DNA from: Callipepla californica brunnescens
Lineage: Eukaryota; Chordata; Aves; Galliformes; Odontophoridae
Length of the DNA: 64,000 nucleotides
Assembly: GCA_023055505.1 (NCBI GenBank)
Contig: JALIRH010000002.1
Location: 39,677,233-39,741,232 of the forward strand
Reading direction: 5' to 3'
The notes beneath the pieces are model-generated. The model was not told where the DNA came from. It ran no database searches and saw only the letters and a list, made by a program, of their open reading frames with translations. Shown in pieces: positions 14,005-26,200 of this stretch. Positions within the stretch are counted from its first letter, which is position 1. The number at the start of each line of letters is the position of its first letter. Position numbers and translations under genes: made by a program.

Positions 14005-14018
14005 ATATATATATATAT
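14005..14018. repeat. (AT)7 microsatellite
   Basis: Seven uninterrupted AT units in intronic DNA. Confidence 0.85.
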
Positions 14019-16605
14019 GGATTATACTTAATGTGAAAAGAGAGTTTGGAGTAGAAATAGATATTAACTGGTTAAGATTGAATATTATTTGTAAAGTGAT
14101 AAAAACCTCATAAGGCAGGGAAGTCTGCTTATCTGTTCCAGCTTTCTGTGGGTTTCCTGATTTGGCATTGCTATGGTAGTTGCAGCAGGAAGCCATTGAA
14201 ATTAGGGAGCATGCAGGCAAAGTGATTTACAACTGCTTTAGAATTCTGTATCTCAATGTTGAACGTTAGACACTTTGCAGAATAAAGTCTAGTTTGCTGT
14301 ATCTTTCGCCTTCACAGCATATACAAGAAACAATGAGAATTTAGGAAAATTTGAATTGCTGAGACTTTCCTGTTTAAACTCAAGGGACTTGGTGATGCAC
14401 TGCCCTTGTGCCACAAACTGTGGTGAGGTAGATACTGCATTATAGTAAATCTCCCAGTCCTAGGCTAGCTTCACCAACATAGAAGGAAGGACTTTCTATT
14501 GGAGTAGTTTGTCGCTCATAATAAGGAAAGGAAAGACAATAAGCAGTATGCCAGTCTGTGCATGTGGATAGGAAATTAAACTCTCTGCCTAGCAAAAATA
14601 AAATAAAATAAAAAGGTATTTAAAGGTATTTACATGAACTTTGATCTGTGTACACTATGTGGAACTTATCTATTTGAAAACATAACCGTGGTGAAGAAAT
14701 GTAGAGACAGAATGAATAACCCTAGGGGGGGAAAAAAAACAACCCTCTTCCACATTCTTTTTGCTCAAACACGTAATAAAATCTCATTAAAAGTGTTTTG
14801 TTTTTTTTTTTAAATCACTTTACTCTGTATTTTTAGCTTTGTCTCAAAACGTAAGTTTAATTACTGAATCATGGTGTGCGAGCAATGAGTAAAGTTAATG
14901 GTCACATTTCATGGGTAAAAAGATTTATGATTCAGGATGTGTCACTCTAGAAGGTAGATAATAAGGAAGCATGAGCCTGAGAAAGCAGCAGTTCCACTCA
15001 GCTTGGGGGTAATGTTGATTCCTTAGTTATCAGTCTTCTCTGGCTTTTTTTTTTTGTTTTGTAAAACTTTGACTTGGAGTTGTCATCTTCTAAGGGTGTC
15101 TTGCAGGACTGGAACAGGAATGTGCTCTTAATGTAGCTCTTAATGTTAGCCTTTCCTTTGTAATGCTTATAAAAAGGCAGCCTAAAAGTGTATAATTAAA
15201 AATAATATTCTATTTCAAAAAATATTTTCTATTGGTTTTATTTTTTAAACAAGGCAGCATCAAGAATTAATTAGCTGCTCAGATCAGAGCAGTGCCACGA
15301 AACACATCTTGCTCCAGCTGAACAAAGGAATGTTTTTATGGTTACTCAGCACTTGGTTTGGAGCTTGGCAAGATCTCTTTAAGCTAGAAAATGCACAGAC
15401 GCAATTTCATGTTGTTTAGCACAGTGTGTTGTGTTCATTTTTCTTAAATTTTAAATAGACTGCATGAGCCTGCCAAATCTGCAACTCATTTTTTTCCTAA
15501 TCTTTCCAACTAAACTTCTTATATAATATACATAGTAGCTAAAATTACTACTTAACTGCAAGTTCCTCCTAAACATAGAAGAATAAAGTACATACAACTT
15601 AGTAGAAAATCAAATAGAGATGGATACATCGTTTTAAATGCCTGTTTATTTATTTATTAAAACAGCATGGAATTGTTCTGCTGGGAACAAACCATACATA
15701 TCTTACTGATAGCACTGAGAAACAATGGAGGTGCTCTGAGCAGCTGCATTGCAGAGGCTTGCCAAATGCCTCCACTGGGACACAGTGCCTTGCTGAGAAG
15801 AGCTGCAAGCCCTGAGCAGGACAGGATCATTCACAATTTGAAATGATCTGGAGAAGTCAGGGAGTAGGGTGTAAATAAATAAATACAAGTACAGAGTGCT
15901 ATGCTACATATAATGTGCATAGAACAGAAGAAAGTACTAGGTAAGGTGGTAGGAGATCCATTGCTTATAGTGCTAAACACAAAGACCAATATCCTGCTCT
16001 TGTGACAGAACCAAGGGTTACTCCAGGATATGAAACCAAAAGCATTGTGTAATACTTCCACTCTTCTTAGCACTGAGGCATCAGCTGGAAAGCCACAGCC
16101 TCTTCAGGATGTGTCTGGAAAGACCTGGACTGGCTGAAGAAAATGTGGAGGAAATCAGCGGAAAAACAACAGTAATAATATAAAGGGTAGAGGGGTTAGA
16201 AAAGTTTTATCTGTTTAGTGTATAACAGGGAAGATAAAGCAGTTCTCAAATGTTAGAGAAATTGTTATTTTCTGTGTCCGTAGAGGTACAACAAGAAGAT
16301 TACTTTATACTTTAGGAAAGCTGACTAATGGTGAAGATGGTTGAGTTTGGTTAAACTTTGTAAAGACACCTGGTAAAAAGAGTCACTAAAAGATTTTAAA
16401 GCAGGTTCAATAACATTCGTTAGAAGTGGTTTGCATTTAGTTGAAACTGCCTTGGATCTTTCAGTTCATCAAGGCATTATTTTGCAAATGGAATCTGTCT
16501 TCACATTCTACTATATTCCAAAAATGAATTGAAGTTTCTACTTAGTTTTACCCCCTTCTGTTCTGTTCTGGAACTTTTTAAGTGCTTAATTAAATACACA
16601 ATTCC

Positions 16606-16626
16606 TTATTTATTTATTTATTTATC
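16606..16626. repeat. (TTTA)n microsatellite
   Basis: About five TTAT/TTTA units in a T-rich intronic stretch. Confidence 0.8.
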
Positions 16627-17189
16627 ACTTTACAGAGCCTCTGTCATTTTGTCCTTACATTGTCCCATTCCAGTTTTAGTTCCATGTCTCATCTATCCTC
16701 TTTTTCTTTTCCCTTTAGATTTCTCGTTTACTCTGCACTATCTTCTGAACTTTGCAGTGATTACCTTTCCATAGTTCATAACAAGTTTTTCAGCTTTGCC
16801 TTGTGAACACCCCTTCTTGTGAATTGCCTCTCACACGCTGTACTTCAGCACTGCCAATATCCTCATGCTATTCTGTTTTTTGCCTTTTTTTTTTATCTTT
16901 TTTTTTTTTTCTTGGAATGGGCAAGATATTTTCTCTTTGTCTACATTAAGATGCATAAAAGATTTTGTATCTTTGATGGAAAGATTATAAAACAGATGAG
17001 TACAATCATTTAGGTAACCTCCACTTAAGGATTTGTTTTTAGTTTATCTAAGGAAATGAGTATGCTGTCACTGTACATCATCTGCCAGTGCTTGTTCTCC
17101 AGAAGCTGTTTGAACATAACATCAAATCTCTACATCTACCTGAAAGGTAGAGATTGGCGTTTTTTGGTTTTTTTTCCTGTGTAACTGCT

Positions 17190-17445
17190 GACAGAATAAG
17201 AGGAAATGGCTTCAAATCGCACTGACAGTATTCAGGTTGGATATTAGGAAAAATTCTCAGGAAAAGTGGTGAGGAATTGATGTGGGCTGCCCAAGGAATG
17301 GTGGAGTCACCATCCTTGGAGGTGTTTGAGAAACATGGATGTTACGCTGAGGGACGTGGTTAGTGGGCATGGTCAGAATGGCTGATGGTTGGGCTGGGGG
17401 TCTTAGAGATCATTTCCAACTTTAACGATTCTGTGATTCTATGAT
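17190..17445 (+). mobile_element. CR1 LINE 3' fragment, plus orientation
   Basis: It starts at ACAGAATAAGAGGAAATGGC and ends at GATTCTGTGATTCTATG, the typical CR1 3' terminus of 8-bp repeats. Between them lie GGGCTGCCCAAGGAATGG and GGAGGTGTTTGAG, which match the usual CR1 3' untranslated region with substitutions. The copy is 5'-truncated, as most are. Confidence 0.9.
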
Positions 17446-17949
17446 GTTTCAATAGGATTTGATGGGTTAGAGTCTCAAAGAAGCTGAGTTCCTCCAAGTT
17501 TCATAAAAACTGGCAGCTAGGTAGGGGGAAGAAAGACTCAAATTATTTCCTCCCCTGTAAGAAAGGAGCTATAGATTAATTTCTTACGGACTTTGCAGGG
17601 TAGCGGTCAGCTGACTAATACACTGTCTTCCTGGTTAGCCAGTCAGCATCTGTAAAACTTCAAACCACTCCTACCACATGCATGTGCCCAGAAGGGAATA
17701 CCAAAGGAAGCTGCGTTGGTCAGGCTCTTTGGAAGAAAGAGGAAGAATTGGGTTTCTGGGAAATCTGTGTAAAATCAGACTTTACTGATTCTAATGGTTA
17801 TGGCAACTAGTGCATTTTTTGGTCTGTAACATGTTTTTAGTGGCTTTCTTCTGCTCTTTGCACTATCAGGGAGTCCATTCAGTGTTAAATAATAACCATT
17901 TCTAAATACCAAAATGATCTTTCATAGACATGCTATTTCAGGCTAATCT

Positions 17950-17972
17950 TTATATATATATATATATATATA
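17950..17972. repeat. (TA)n microsatellite
   Basis: About eleven uninterrupted TA units. Confidence 0.9.
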
Positions 17973-19255
17973 ATAGAAACCTATTATCCTTCAGAATTTG
18001 TCTGGATCAGTTCCACAAACTCATTAAGAATTTGACCTGTTAATCTTTTGCACATGTGCATAGTAGATAACAGAAGGTCTGGGGCAGCCAGGTAAGCCAA
18101 CAGTGACATTGTTGGTACTTCAAGCTAGAAGAATGCTGTGTGCTAAAGAAATTTTGGGGCTTTGCATCTCTTTTTTTGCAGTGCTGATTACAGTGGATTT
18201 TTGTGCAATGCTTAACATCTTAAGAAAAAGTTTAAATTTGCAAGAATTGAATTTGAGATGAAGTCTTTGTTTTTTGACTAAGATTTGTCTGTTTTTCTGT
18301 TTTGTATTACCAAACTCTCTGAAATCCTGATGTTTGTATTTCTGAATGTGAAAATGAAAGGTACCGATGGTAATGAAATTGAAAAGTGTAAGGTAATTCT
18401 GAAATACCTAACTCAGAACTAAAGTACTGAGCAGACAAAGCCCGGAAAAGAAAATAATGGAATAATTCATGTTGAAGTAAAAGTGTGCAAGTGCAGCAGT
18501 CCTACCTGTGACCACAGGGTTGTGGTTGGTTGGTTGATTTTTGTGTTGTTTGTTTTAGGTGTTTTTTTTGTTTTGGCTTGTTTTTTGTGTTTGTGTGGGT
18601 TATGCTTATGATTCATTCTGAGAGCTGATAAGGAAGCATAAAGGAGTTTGTAGCCGAATCACAGACTTGTTGAATTGACTTTATTAGTCCCTGCTGGGTG
18701 TATGCTTTAATGCTGTTGAAAAAATACTGGTGTTGTAAGAATGAGTGCCAGCATGCCTAGAATACTTCCTCCTTTGCTACTGTTTCTTGGAAGTCAAGAA
18801 ATGGATAAATTTATTCTTATTCAATATGAACCTCTTTGCAATTGAAAAGGAAACAACTTTGTCATAGGCTGCTGGGTTTTTTTTCCTGAGATTTCTTTAT
18901 CAATTTCTGAATGTTTGATTATTAATGTATTTTTTATTAAAAAAATAGTATTTTGATTTCAATGTTAACAGAAATGACTTAATTATCAATAAGTAAAAGA
19001 TAAACAGTAATTAACTCTGTGGTTTAATAGAATGCAAGATAATATATTCTAATTGTAAAAGAAAAGAGAATTAATTAAACAAGAATAGTTTGCATTTTAT
19101 CTGTTAATACTTGATCTCATTTTATGTTTCTTCATTACCCTATTTTTTAAAAATGAAGTTCAAAAGTGTCAACATTTCTAATGCTCAGAATAGGAGATGT
19201 GATTTGTATGAACATATGCAGCAATTATGCCAAAACTAAATTTCTTCCGTTCCGT

Positions 19256-19271
19256 GGTTACTATGGTAACC
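19256..19271. promoter_or_regulatory. RFX X-box-like palindrome
   Basis: Perfect 6-bp inverted arms GGTTAC/GTAACC are separated by TATG. The core GTTACTATGGTAAC fits the RFX consensus GTTRCCATGGYAAC with a single mismatch. X-boxes are bound by RFX factors and are typical of promoters and enhancers of ciliary genes. This one lies about 0.9 kb upstream of exon A and 327 bp upstream of the mariner copy. Binding is inferred; chance occurrence cannot be excluded. Confidence 0.55.
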
Positions 19272-19597
19272 AATATTTACTGTATTTCATTTAGACATAT
19301 ACAACAGAACAGAAAACGCTAGGTTTAAGCTTTAGTAATCTTTGCAAAAAATATTGTGCTACTGTACGTGATATTTTAATTATGGGTAAAGGGATGGATC
19401 AAATAACGAACATGCTTAGTGGCACGAGCATTGGTAGTAATCATCTTTAAAATATATTTGGATGATTCTTCGGGTAATGGGATTTCAGATGCTCATTTCT
19501 AATAACTGAATGGAATTAGTTTTTTGCTTGAGCAGAGAGATTGTTCCTACCACTGTCAGATCTCTTTGACCTCTCAAGAATAAGAAAGAGATTAATA

Positions 19598-20136
19598 CGA
19601 GGGATGCTCCAAAAGTAATGCTTTCTATTTTATGATGTTGGCACACAACGTCAGAGGTGGATGTTGGAGGCATGGCAGTACAGGTTGAGTCTTCCTACCA
19701 ATAGTCTGTTATGTTTTGTTGCTGTATGACATGTGTCAGTAGAGGAGCAGTCTGACAAAATGGCATCTGACCTGGAAGTGTGTGGGAAGCAAAGGTGTGT
19801 CATTAAATTCCTCCATACAGAAAAGATGTCACTCGTTGGAATTCATCGGAGCTTGCTGAACATTTATGGAGACCAACCAGTGGGTGGTGTGAGCTCAGGG
19901 AGGCAGTAGGTGGTATCTTTCAGCAGTGGTGACACTGACAGTGGGTCATCTCTGCTTGTGCCATTTACAAGCACTACTTTCAGTCTCTTGTTCACTTCTG
20001 GTGAAAATGCAGAGCTAATGATGACTGTGTTGAAAAATAGTATTTTGAAGCTGAGAATTTGCTCTGTCAAATAGTGTTATTGTGCTCTTAGTATCTGTAG
20101 GAAATAAACAGAAGAAATTATTTTGAGTGACCTACA
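19598..20136 (+). mobile_element. Mariner DNA transposon (Galluhop/Mariner1 type), short defective copy
   Basis: Flanking TA dinucleotides (19,596-97 and 20,137-38) fit the mariner target duplication. The left end has GGGATGCTCCAAAAGTAATG. The right end, read in reverse, has a related GTAGGTCACTCAAAATAAT, so the terminal repeats are imperfect. From ATG 19,760 about 39 codons resemble the N-terminal DNA-binding part of a mariner transposase. Later sequence (GGCAGTAGGTGGTATCTTTC, CTCTTGTTCACTTCTGGTG) matches remembered chicken mariner sequence but lacks most of the catalytic region. At about 539 bp it is far shorter than a full element (about 1.2-1.3 kb) and cannot encode transposase. Confidence 0.85.
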
Positions 20137-20160
20137 TACAATGTTTTTTCTAATCATCAG

Positions 20161-20239
20161 GCTGCAAAGTACTGCGCAACAATGCTTGAAACAGAGTTGT
20201 TTCCCTGTTCTTCTAAGGATGTTGATGAGCCACCCCAAG
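20161..20239 (+). CDS. CCDC178: CCDC178-like exon A, first main coding exon with the likely ATG
   Basis: The acceptor TTTTTTCTAATCATCAG ends at 20,160 with a branch-point-like CTAAT. The donor is GTATGT at 20,240. The ATG at 20,182 (context AACAATGC, A at -3) starts residues 1-19, and the last G joins AT of exon B to make D20. The seven codons between the acceptor and this ATG are also open in frame, so an N-terminal extension from an upstream exon is possible. The mariner copy ends 24 bp before this exon. Confidence 0.8.
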
Positions 20240-23200
20240 GTATGTCAATATATCTCCTATTTTCAAATAGCTTAACGAAGGGCTTAAATTTAAGACGTTA
20301 TTATTTTCAATTTTTTATTTTAATATTTTACAGTGTGAGTTCTCTTTTATGGTTTTTATCTGTTATGCTTCTCAAAATTCTTCATAGCAATTATGCATTT
20401 GTATACTTTGAATGTCAGTCATTCATTGACTGGTGTCACTCAATCATCTAATCATAGTTCAGTTTTTCTAGCTAGAGAAAACAAATTTAGCTGTATTTCA
20501 CAGGGTATTTACACTTTTTTTTAGACTTCAAGAAAATAGTAAATGATTCCACTTTCTAACTGAGTCCTATTTCTAACTTGCTCTTACAAACGGCTTAGAC
20601 ATGTGATATTGTTTGCTTTTACCAATGAAAACCAGGGAAGTAAGAGATTAATCTTATTTTATTAATGCTGTTCAGATGTCTGATTTTTTTTAATTGAGGT
20701 ATTATTGATGAGACAAGAACAATAAATACTTTTCACAACAAAATTCATATTCATTTAGTAAACAGTAAAAAACAAACAAACAAACAAAACAAAGCAGAAG
20801 CAACTAAGTGAAATTGAAGTAATAATGATCTGGAAATGTGAATTTCTGCGAGGGCTGAAAGTTCTAAAGTCTATATATGCTTAGCTGGGACAGTATGGTG
20901 TAGGCATCCTGAGAAGGTTGCTGTCTGAGGAAGATCCTGTGATGTGGTTTTTAATACTCATTTGGGGGGGCTCTGTTTTTGAAACAAAATTTTGCAATCT
21001 GTCTTTTTCATTCCAGTAAAGCTGTTTACCACAAATTAAGGTTAGAAGGACCATATGTAACCCACAGCCTTCTGATCTTCTAGTTTGATAATTTTAATTA
21101 AGACACTGAGAGATTATTCTTAAAAATAAGTAAATAAATAACACAAAATAACCACCCGCAAACTATATATGAAAGTTGTCTGCTAATGTATCTGTTTTAC
21201 TGTGTAATCCCAATAAATGCTATTGTTATTTTTGGTAAATCTCCAACACACATTAAAGCATTGTGTTGCCCTGAATATAATCAGGCTAATGTTCCATGTC
21301 TGTAGGACAACTGCTTATACTTTTTAGTAGATCTGCTGCTGGATTTCATTGGCTTGTGGTGATTCCTGACAATTTTCATTAGCAATCCCTGCAGTCAGAT
21401 TCCCATTCTGTGCATCAATTAAATAGATAACATTCAATAGTGTTACGGAGCATAATTTATTTATGTCATTGTAAGCCTAGCATGCTTTAAAGAAAATATA
21501 ACTGTGGAATCTGTGAGTTCTCATAAAACAGTTCATATGTGCCATGTAGCTCTAATTTCCCAACTCCAGAAGTGCTGTTCTGGAACTCCATCCCTTCATA
21601 AAATTGAAGCTGACACTGACTGGAATTAAGTATCATATGCATAAGAGCTGTCTAAACTTGCCTCTTCAGGCCAGGAGACCTCTTCTTTTCAGCTCTAGGT
21701 TTTTCACCAGTAGCTTCCAGCCTTGGTTTTTAGGATTTTGATATTATTCTATCTCTTTGGACAAACTCTTCACTGAGGACTAACCTAAAGTCATCAAACT
21801 AAATTTGGGATTAATTACATAAAAGGAATTATAGAAAACTGATATTCTGACCTTCCCCCTTATATTGCATCTCTGAAGTTATGTCATATTTTTTCACACA
21901 TTCTTTAATCTCTCTCTTCTTGTGTTTTAAAGGGATAACTTTTCCTGCATGAAGTATGCATAGCAATAATACAGCTTTGCATTTTTAGCCAGTGGTCAAG
22001 ACTGGTTATCAGGTTCCAAATGAAGGGACAAAAATCAAGTATCAAACAGTCTGGTATCAGTCTGTAGGTAAAGCTTGGCAACGTTCTGTATTCTCATTCT
22101 GTCTGCAGATGAGTGGACCGCCCCAAGGCAGCGGAGCTGTGCTTTTGTAAATACTCCATTACCATGTATTAATAAAGCCATTCATCACATTCAGGAGTTG
22201 AAAGTAAAGATGGGAAAATACTTTCAACAGGTACATTTATGTTTGATAATGGCCAAGTGCTTTTTGTATCAAGTATATTTTAAAATAAGGTTACTATAGT
22301 GATTTTTCTCTCCTTCATAGTAAGCGCCGTTTTTTTCCTAGAAAGTACTTAACAATTTCTTGATTAAATTTTCTCTCTTATTGAGACCCACGAATTCGAA
22401 GATGTAATGGTGCTTTTTCTATCAATATATGATGTTTTTGTAGGTTATATACATTTTGTGAGTAGAAACAAGAATAAAGAGAAGCTGAAAATGGTTAGGA
22501 AGATGAAGAAAGAATGCAGTACATTCTCTTCTAAAGTACAGTAAAATCTTCCCATTAATTTCCTTGAGAATGTGGCTAGTATTATTTAAATAATTCACAT
22601 TGGAGTGTTTTCCAAATTTTTAATAAGTTTTGTGTATGTCTGCACAGCAGTACTAAGAGGATCTAATTGCTACCATTGCAGACAAGTTATATTTAAATAA
22701 TTTAGCTCCGGTATCGACCACATTGTAATCACAAAGGCACATCAGGAAGAGTATCTCACTTTATTATTCTACATTGTTAAATACTCTGCAGTGAAATTTC
22801 TGCAATGACAGCATAAGTGCTAGAGGAATTCAATTAGATAAGCTATAATAATGTCTTTATATATAATATAGACATAGGTAGGGAATTTTTTACTGCCTCA
22901 TTCGCTCTTAGTTAAAATAATGTGAGAATAGTGAAATTATTTGTTTGATAATTTTGTCATTAATGTACATTAATTAAATGGATAAACACTGATCTGTCCA
23001 GATGTTCATTCATTTTAATGTATATGCAGTCTCGTGCATTTTCCACATTTCTGAGTTTGTGTAACTCACAGAGATTAAAAATAATTTGCAGCCTCTAGAC
23101 AGTGATGTTGTTACAACTACGATTGAAAATGAGATCAGGCAAGGGATTTCTGTAGTGTGTTTGGTCCATGAATACTTATAAAAAATCAAAATAAGGCTCA

Positions 23201-26200
23201 TATACTGAAATGCATATAATCCTACAAGTATAGGGAACCTTGGATTTTACAGATCTGCACATGAATTTGTTTTCCTCTCTACTAGTATATTAAATAACAT
23301 CAGTAATGTGTCCAGTTGACATGGAAAACCTCATATGCAAATTGTTATATATTCTTACCCTGAAAAACAAGATAGACAGTATACGGTGTGCTTTTCATCA
23401 TTCTTTCCAAGTCCTGAATTGTGGCTGGAAACTGGGAATATTTTGGGTATGTGGTAATTGTAACAATAAGTTTTTGTAACCATCTAATTATGGAGGTGAT
23501 AAACCTTATGGGCCCCAAAATTTGACTGGCAGCTTCTAATTTACTGTTCTGTACATAAGTCTAATGAAGAAAAAGCATACAGAATTCAGACAGAAACTTT
23601 TCTATAGTTTTGAGATTAAATTTATAGAGATTAAGAGTGGCAATATTATTAACAGTGTAAAAGGATTTTAAGAGAGCATTACAAAACTGGGCAATACGTA
23701 ACATGTATGTACGAAGAATGGGTTTTATTACCAACCTTTTTGAGCTTCTTACACAGTTTTTCAGAGTTCAAAGCTTTGTAGTTATTTGAAGATACTAAGA
23801 AGCATACATCTGCATGAGCTCTGATTAGATCCTTTTAACGTATAAAGTTCAGTAGCCTCTTTATTAGAGAATGGAAAAAGTATATATCATCTGAGATGAA
23901 TAATGGAAGTTGTCTTTTATATTGCAGTATGACCATGTCTTTAAGGAGGAGAAAAAGCCATGGTAAGGATTATACATAGATAATCATACAGAATGCTATG
24001 TTTGTTTTAATGTCAGTTAATCTTTTGATGAAAAATTAGTGACTATAATGTCTTCTCTGTGAACTTTAACATTTACCAAATTCTTCTCTTATTTAAAATG
24101 CATCTAAAGAAAGCATTCAGAGCTCCTGCAGGAGCTTCAGAAGACCAAGTGTTCATGCACTATTTCTTATATGTCTTATATATATCTTCTCTACTCTGTG
24201 TTTAATATTCAAAGATTTGAGGGGACCTTGGGTTTCAGGACCTACCTAAGTGGTAAATTTGTTGTTAAGAGTAGTCCATTTATTGATACTTGTCAAATTG
24301 TGCCTTATCTGAGGTACTTAAGTACAGCTTGGTATTCTCATTTTAAACTCTCATTGCTTCAAGATACCCAAAACAAAGCTGACTGTGTAATTTTAAATTG
24401 AATTATTTGTGATGTGGGGCACATTATGATATAATTCTCATTATAAAGATGAAAAGAAAGAGTTTGAAGAGGAGAATGTATCTCATGCATTCAGCCTGTC
24501 CTGACTATTTTGCTCAACAAAGCCTTCATTTCTCTGTGTATTTTCACTTAGTGTCAGATATGCCTATTGAGTCATTTTGTGTTTTCTTATTTATCCAGCT
24601 CCTCTTCACTGAACTTCCATCACCAAGTCCCATTTTTCCTATCAAATGTCTTATTATTTTCCATTGCTGGAATATTCCAAGTATCATAGATGCCTTTTCA
24701 GTTGATCGAAGGAAGCATTAGTTCTACTTTTTTTTTCTTTTTTTTTTTTTGTTCTTCACAGAAACAGCACATTACCGTGGATTGCTTTCAACTCCATACT
24801 TTCACATTATGTATGTTTGTGTGGTGTACCAGTTCGACTATAGATTTCATTTTGTCTTAGATGCACGTGTCAGGCCTGTGTATGCTCTGTAACTTGTGTG
24901 TGTGGGCATATATGGGTGGTGGTTATCCTTCATTGCCTTGTTCTCAGCTCCACTGCACTAATGAGCCTCTTTAGCTCATCTGAGATCTCTGGTCTGCTTC
25001 TGTTCTTCTTTAATTATTTGTATTATTTCTTTCCCTCTCTCACTTACAGGTTAGATTTATCCCGTTCTAATTTTAACAGACATTTTTTTCCTGCTTTTGA
25101 ATCTCCCAAGATTTCAAAAACTTCTCTGTTGGAAACTGATGAAACCATTGTGTTTCTAAAAAATCTTCAACTGTTTTTCTTCATTGTTGACCCTGAAATG
25201 ATTACATCCCTTATGCTAATAAAACCAAAACTACTTTTGACTTGCCATGGCAATGTATCTGTGTCCGAGAGTGGCACTCAATGTTTCTGCTACTGAGAAG
25301 AGGCTTCAAAGTATAGAATATGTTGATCCTTTTAAGTTCAGAACTTGAGCAGAAAAACAACCTTTCCACAACAGTTTCTTTGTCAAATCCTTGGGTGTAA
25401 GAACAAAGTTGATCTGTAGAAGTACAAGATGTTAAGGAATCTATTTCTTGCATTTCTGTAAATAAATATGAGAAAAATCATTTAAATGGGAGTTATACAA
25501 TTAAGAATTATTTTGAATGACTTGCATTGTTTTTTAACAATTGTTCTGCATAACCCAGCATTTAAGTTATAAGACTGAAGAAAGGCACTTTTGACTTAGT
25601 GGAAGTAATATTTCTGTAACAGTACTACTTTAATTTCAGTCTAAAATTTTTCAGTGACATTGGGTTTTATCCACAGGGTAACAGAACAGGTTGGTGCTGA
25701 GTCTAAAGACACCTGGTTATCGTTATCAACTAGCTTGGATTTTCAGGAAGCTAATATATCTTCTGAAGGTAAAATCCTTAATAGTTCTCAGTCTGAGCTT
25801 TGAGTTACTTGTGCTCATTTAATATTATGTTTTGCATTTCATAGTGTTTGTATGCTGCTTGATAATCTTATGTAAATGGTGTGTGTGTGTCCTTTGAAAT
25901 CTATCTGAGTAACATTTGTCAAGCTGAAAGACACATTGATTTTAAATGTTATATTAACTACCATGAAATCATCCTGTTTGCAAGATGACAATTTACATTT
26001 TTTCTATGTAGATTTATACTGTATTTTAAGCCAGCAGAACAAGTTATTTTGTTTTTCATTTAATTTCAATAACACATAAATGCATCACTGTTGCAGGGTT
26101 TTCACAACATGCTCCTGACACAAAGTTATGTTTCTTACAGTTGCCATCTTTATTCAGATTAAATGTTTTTGTGTTGTTTTCAGTATTCAAGACTCTGTGT

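Larger units (their letters stand above)
13205..19597 (+). other. Large 5' intron, no coding exon recognised
   Basis: AT-rich intronic DNA. It contains a plus-oriented CR1 copy (17,190-17,445), short (AT)n and (TTAT)n tracts, and a conspicuous X-box-like palindrome at 19,256-19,271. I see no exon whose phase would fit the chain. Confidence 0.6.

Noticed and set aside
24825..24845. GTTCGA word resembling a tRNA T-loop
   Set aside because: No matching stems, anticodon arm or acceptor arm around it.
24898..25296. 132-codon plus frame in intron C-D
   Set aside because: Rich in F, L and S from T-rich DNA, without fitting splice phase or family resemblance.
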